From the NCBI GenBank assembly GCA_047618565.1, contig JBLHKW010000018.1, positions 1 through 43,042 on the forward strand: DNA of 43,042 nt, written 5' to 3'. Below the pieces are notes generated by a model. That model was not told the origin of the DNA. It was given only the letters and a program-made list of their open reading frames with translations, and did not search any database. Every line of letters begins with the position of its first letter. Positions within the stretch are counted from its first letter, which is position 1. This document shows, one piece after another, positions 41,094 through 43,042 of this stretch. The translations under genes were made by a program, and so were the position numbers. The DNA comes from JBLHKW01 sp047618565. GTDB lineage: Bacteria; Planctomycetota; UBA1135; GCA-002686595.

Positions 41094-41305
41094 AGCCCTT
41101 GGACGCTGGCGTGCTTGGACAGGTTCCCCGACCCACCCCAAAACCGCCCAGCCGGCGCTTGTCATGGGCCCTCGGACCGGGCCAGCAGGCCGTAGATGAA
41201 GTGCTTCGGCGCCAGGGCGACAGCATCCGCTTCGGTGTGATGCCTGGAAACGCAGGCGAATCGGTGGATTCGGAGAGGCTTTCACGCGCCGCACCGGAGT
41301 GGAGG

Positions 41306-41324
41306 ATCCGGCCTGGCGCCGGAT
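41306..41324. terminator. Hairpin downstream of the HEAT gene
   Basis: ATCCGGC (41306-41312), a 5-base loop and GCCGGAT (41318-41324) form a perfect stem about 20 bases beyond the minus-strand stop of the HEAT gene. It has no T-run. Confidence 0.4.
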
Positions 41325-41335
41325 GAGGTTATCAA

Positions 41336-41352
41336 CGGTCTGCTAGAGACCG
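41336..41352. terminator. Hairpin overlapping the HEAT gene stop
   Basis: CGGTCT (41336-41341), loop GCTAG, AGACCG (41347-41352): a perfect 6-bp stem whose loop contains most of the stop codon of the HEAT gene (41343-41345). Together with the next hairpin it forms a two-stem region that may end the transcript. Confidence 0.4.
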
Positions 41353-41600
41353 CGTTCAATATTGCTGAGGGCTCTTGCCGCGGCCAGGCAGACGTCGCCG
41401 TGCTCATCAACGATGAGCTCCTGGAGTTTTGGCGTCGCACGGCGCGCGACTGGACCTAGCTCGCCCAGACTGTCACAGGCTCGCAGCCGCGTTTCCCAGT
41501 GCTGGTCCCCCAGGTCGCTGATCCATGCCTGGATTTGCGCCAGGAGCTCGGGCCCTGGCCCCTGCTTGTCGTGCTTCTTGAAGAACCCGAATAGCCCCAT
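41343..41600 (-). CDS. Small HEAT-repeat protein
   Basis: An 85-residue protein. After a short basic start (MGLFGFFKKHDKQG), two HEAT-type helix pairs are visible: ISDLGDQHWETRLRACDSLG and GPVARRATPKLQELIVDE, then HGDVCLAAARALSNIE. HEAT repeats mediate protein contacts and single-pair proteins of this size are common in Planctomycetota. No signal peptide. The ATG at 41600 follows GGAGCGGG on the mRNA. It lies 29 bases after the DUF1570-type gene and is probably co-transcribed with it. Confidence 0.8.
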   Translation of the reverse strand: MGLFGFFKKHDKQGPGPELLAQIQAWISDLGDQHWETRLRACDSLGELGPVARRATPKLQELIVDEHGDVCLAAARALSNIERGL

Positions 41601-41629
41601 GATTTACCCGCTCCGTTGCAGCTGCGCGA

Positions 41630-42898
41630 TCATCGATTCGCTTGCCCGCGCACCCACTTGAGCCAGGGTAGCTCCAGCTCCTCGGCGTCCATCTTGAATG
41701 CCTTGGTAAAGTGCGTACCTGAAGACTGGCCGCGATAGCAACCATTAATGTAACGCAGAAAACCCGGTCGGTACAGACCGTCGTCAGCGTGCAGGCAGAA
41801 CTGAACCAGGCTCCAGGATTGAGCGTACTTGAGGCGGCTTTCCGATCCCCGAAACGCCGTCTGGTCGAGGTTCAGCACGCGCTTCAACGTGAAAGGATCC
41901 TGCGCAACGGCGTGCTCGGAAAGCCAGGCCGGGACCTCCGTACCCGGCCTGAACGCCAGGCTCTCGCCCAGCGGCCTGGCGGCCGCCTGCATGTACTGCG
42001 CGAGCCCCTCGTCCAACCAGCCAGGGATGTGGCCCGAGCGCTTGCGGGTCCGGTAGGCCGTATTGAAGAGCAGCTGGTGCGTGACCTCGTGGGCCAGCAA
42101 CGGCCGCTCGAGCCCGCTGGATGCGTCCATGTACAGCCGGTTGTCGGCCGGGCTGAAATACCCGCCAAGGTGGCTCGACAGCTCCGGGTAGGAGCTGCGA
42201 TCCGCGTGGATCGAGACCTCCATCGGTTCGATGACCTCGTGCAGTTCAAAGGCGGCGCCAAAGGTCGCGTAGAAGCCCCGGTAGATGCGTTCCAGGTCTA
42301 AACATGCCGTCAAGGCTGTCTCCAGTGGCAGGTTGGAGCGCAGTCGGAAGTGGGTCGTCTCGAACTCCCAGGCGCCGCCCCAATCCGCACTCTTGACCTT
42401 GAGCTTCTCCAGGGTCGTGGCGCGCTTCCCCCCGGGAACCAGCCAGCGGTTCGAACTGCGCCGGGAACCCAGGCCCTCGTGTGCACGGCGTTCCTCCGGG
42501 TCGAAGCCTAGAACGCGCCAGTAGAGCAGGCGCGCCTCGCGCGGCAGACCGAGGTCCGCGAGCTCACCGGCAGCGTCCAGGTGCAGACCCACGCTTCCGT
42601 AGGGCAGGCTGTCGATGAGGTCCAGGGCGCGAGGCAGCTTGTCGGTGATCGCCTCGACCGACACGACCTTCTCCCGATCGTAGACTTTTTCGCGGCTGCC
42701 GATGCGCATCGTCACGCCCTCGTCGTCCTGGAAGACGACGCGCCCCTTGATGCGGCGGCCGCTCGTCAATTCCACCACGTCCGGCGATAGGTCCAGCTCC
42801 TGGGCGAGGGTGGTACCCGCAGCGAGGCTCGCCACGCACGCGACCAGCAAGCGGGTCGCGTGCAGACTCAGGCGATTACCAATCGTAAAACGATGCAC
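41630..42898 (-). CDS. Exported DUF1570-type putative zinc peptidase
   Basis: A 422-residue protein with a signal peptide (TRLLVACVASLAAGTTLAQE). An N-terminal beta domain follows (VELTSGRRIKGRVVFQDDEG). The C-terminal DUF1570 domain begins around FETTHFRLRSNLPLE and contains the gluzincin-like zinc motif LAHEVTHQLLFN (His270, Glu271, His274), with the likely third ligand Glu297 in GWLDEGLAQYM. Such proteins are common in Planctomycetota; peptidase activity is predicted, not shown. The start is a GTG at 42898. It heads a two-gene unit with the HEAT protein. Its upstream side abuts the terminal inverted-repeat element. Confidence 0.85.
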   Translation of the reverse strand: MHRFTIGNRLSLHATRLLVACVASLAAGTTLAQELDLSPDVVELTSGRRIKGRVVFQDDEGVTMRIGSREKVYDREKVVSVEAITDKLPRALDLIDSLPYGSVGLHLDAAGELADLGLPREARLLYWRVLGFDPEERRAHEGLGSRRSSNRWLVPGGKRATTLEKLKVKSADWGGAWEFETTHFRLRSNLPLETALTACLDLERIYRGFYATFGAAFELHEVIEPMEVSIHADRSSYPELSSHLGGYFSPADNRLYMDASSGLERPLLAHEVTHQLLFNTAYRTRKRSGHIPGWLDEGLAQYMQAAARPLGESLAFRPGTEVPAWLSEHAVAQDPFTLKRVLNLDQTAFRGSESRLKYAQSWSLVQFCLHADDGLYRPGFLRYINGCYRGQSSGTHFTKAFKMDAEELELPWLKWVRGQANR

Positions 42899-42918
42899 GT
42901 GGAGGGCGAGGGCCTGCT

Positions 42919-43042
42919 AGCAGCCCGTTGAAAAAGTCCCGTAGCGAGACGAAGCCATCTTCGTCGCAGCACGGCTCGACGAGCACGACGCAGCGGCGGC
43001 GGAGAGGGCGAAGTCGAGTAGGGAGTTTTTCAACGGGCTGCT
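42919..43042. mobile_element. Terminal inverted-repeat element (MITE-like or IS end), at window edge
   Basis: The window ends with an inverted repeat: AGCAGCCCGTTGAAAAA begins at 42919, and its reverse complement ends at 43042. The arms are 22 bases with one mismatch (42919-42940 and 43021-43042), 124 bases in total. The inside is too short for a transposase and holds a hairpin GACGAAG-CCAT-CTTCGTC (42948-42965). Such ends are typical of insertion-sequence termini and of non-autonomous MITEs. A CTAG (42917-42920) at the left border could be a target site. The exact end at the window edge suggests the contig broke at a repeated sequence. Confidence 0.65.

Larger units (their letters stand above)
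40847..41342. other. Non-coding region with several inverted repeats
   Basis: About 500 bases between the MORN-like gene start and the stop of the HEAT gene, both on the minus strand. Short open frames exist on both strands, but none has a recognisable protein or a ribosome binding site. It holds an operator-like palindrome with an AT-rich centre (40945-40975), two interleaved inverted repeats (41013-41093) and two tight hairpins near the HEAT gene stop (41306-41352). It may contain the promoter of the MORN operon, a terminator for the HEAT gene, and possibly a structured RNA. Confidence 0.6.

Noticed and set aside
40976..41326. A 116-codon plus-strand frame in the non-coding region
   Set aside because: No ribosome binding site, no homology-like pattern and composition unlike neighbouring proteins. 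The inverted repeats explain the region better.
1..43042. tRNA, rRNA, CRISPR array or phage genes
   Set aside because: I looked for TPsiC-like GGTTCGA-TCC patterns, regularly spaced repeats and integrase motifs and found none convincing. The GGTTCGAAC near 42449 lies inside the DUF1570-type coding sequence.

Overview
The window is a GC-rich (visibly about two-thirds G+C), gene-dense piece of a bacterial chromosome. The repertoire suggests Planctomycetota or a close relative. It has an ECF sigma factor translationally coupled to a membrane protein with many carboxypeptidase-regulatory-type repeats, a DUF1570-type putative peptidase, a matrixin, small HEAT and TPR proteins, several lipoproteins and several GT-C glycosyltransferases. 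This placement is inference from gene content; there is no rRNA or other marker to confirm it. I see no tRNA, rRNA, CRISPR array, integrase or phage gene.

Layout. 1-5 kb: a 5'-truncated M28 peptidase, a prolyl-oligopeptidase lipoprotein, then a YceI protein and a membrane protein on the minus strand. 5-11 kb: a cation/proton antiporter with a TrkA-N domain, the ECF sigma factor with its coupled sensor-like partner, and a TPR protein. 11-17 kb: a GT-C glycosyltransferase with C-terminal TPRs, a GH20 hexosaminidase, a DJ-1/PfpI lipoprotein and a HupE/UreJ-type membrane protein with an EF-hand. 17-22 kb: Lon protease, a small hypothetical protein, an L7/L12-CTD lipoprotein, a DUF1697 protein and a small secreted protein. 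22-28 kb: a five-gene minus-strand cluster (SGNH hydrolase, FAD oxidoreductase, a 45-residue DUF5989-like protein, a class I aminotransferase and a GT-C enzyme). 28-36 kb: an 889-residue unassigned lipoprotein, a sulfotransferase-like gene directly followed by a class IV aminotransferase, HtpG and another GT-C enzyme. 36-43 kb: a matrixin, three secreted-protein genes (two with MORN-like repeats), a roughly 500-base non-coding region full of inverted repeats, a HEAT protein, a DUF1570 protein, and a terminal inverted-repeat element that ends exactly at the window edge.

How the genes fit together. Most encode envelope or exported functions: peptidases, a glycosidase, glycosyltransferases, lipoproteins and repeat proteins. 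Two general proteostasis genes (lon, htpG) are interspersed. There is no obvious defence, secretion-system or secondary-metabolite island. The best leads for something under-described are the DUF5989/SGNH/GT-C cluster, the split sulfotransferase-aminotransferase pair, the L7/L12-CTD lipoprotein, the MORN operon with its structured upstream non-coding region, and the small terminal inverted-repeat element.
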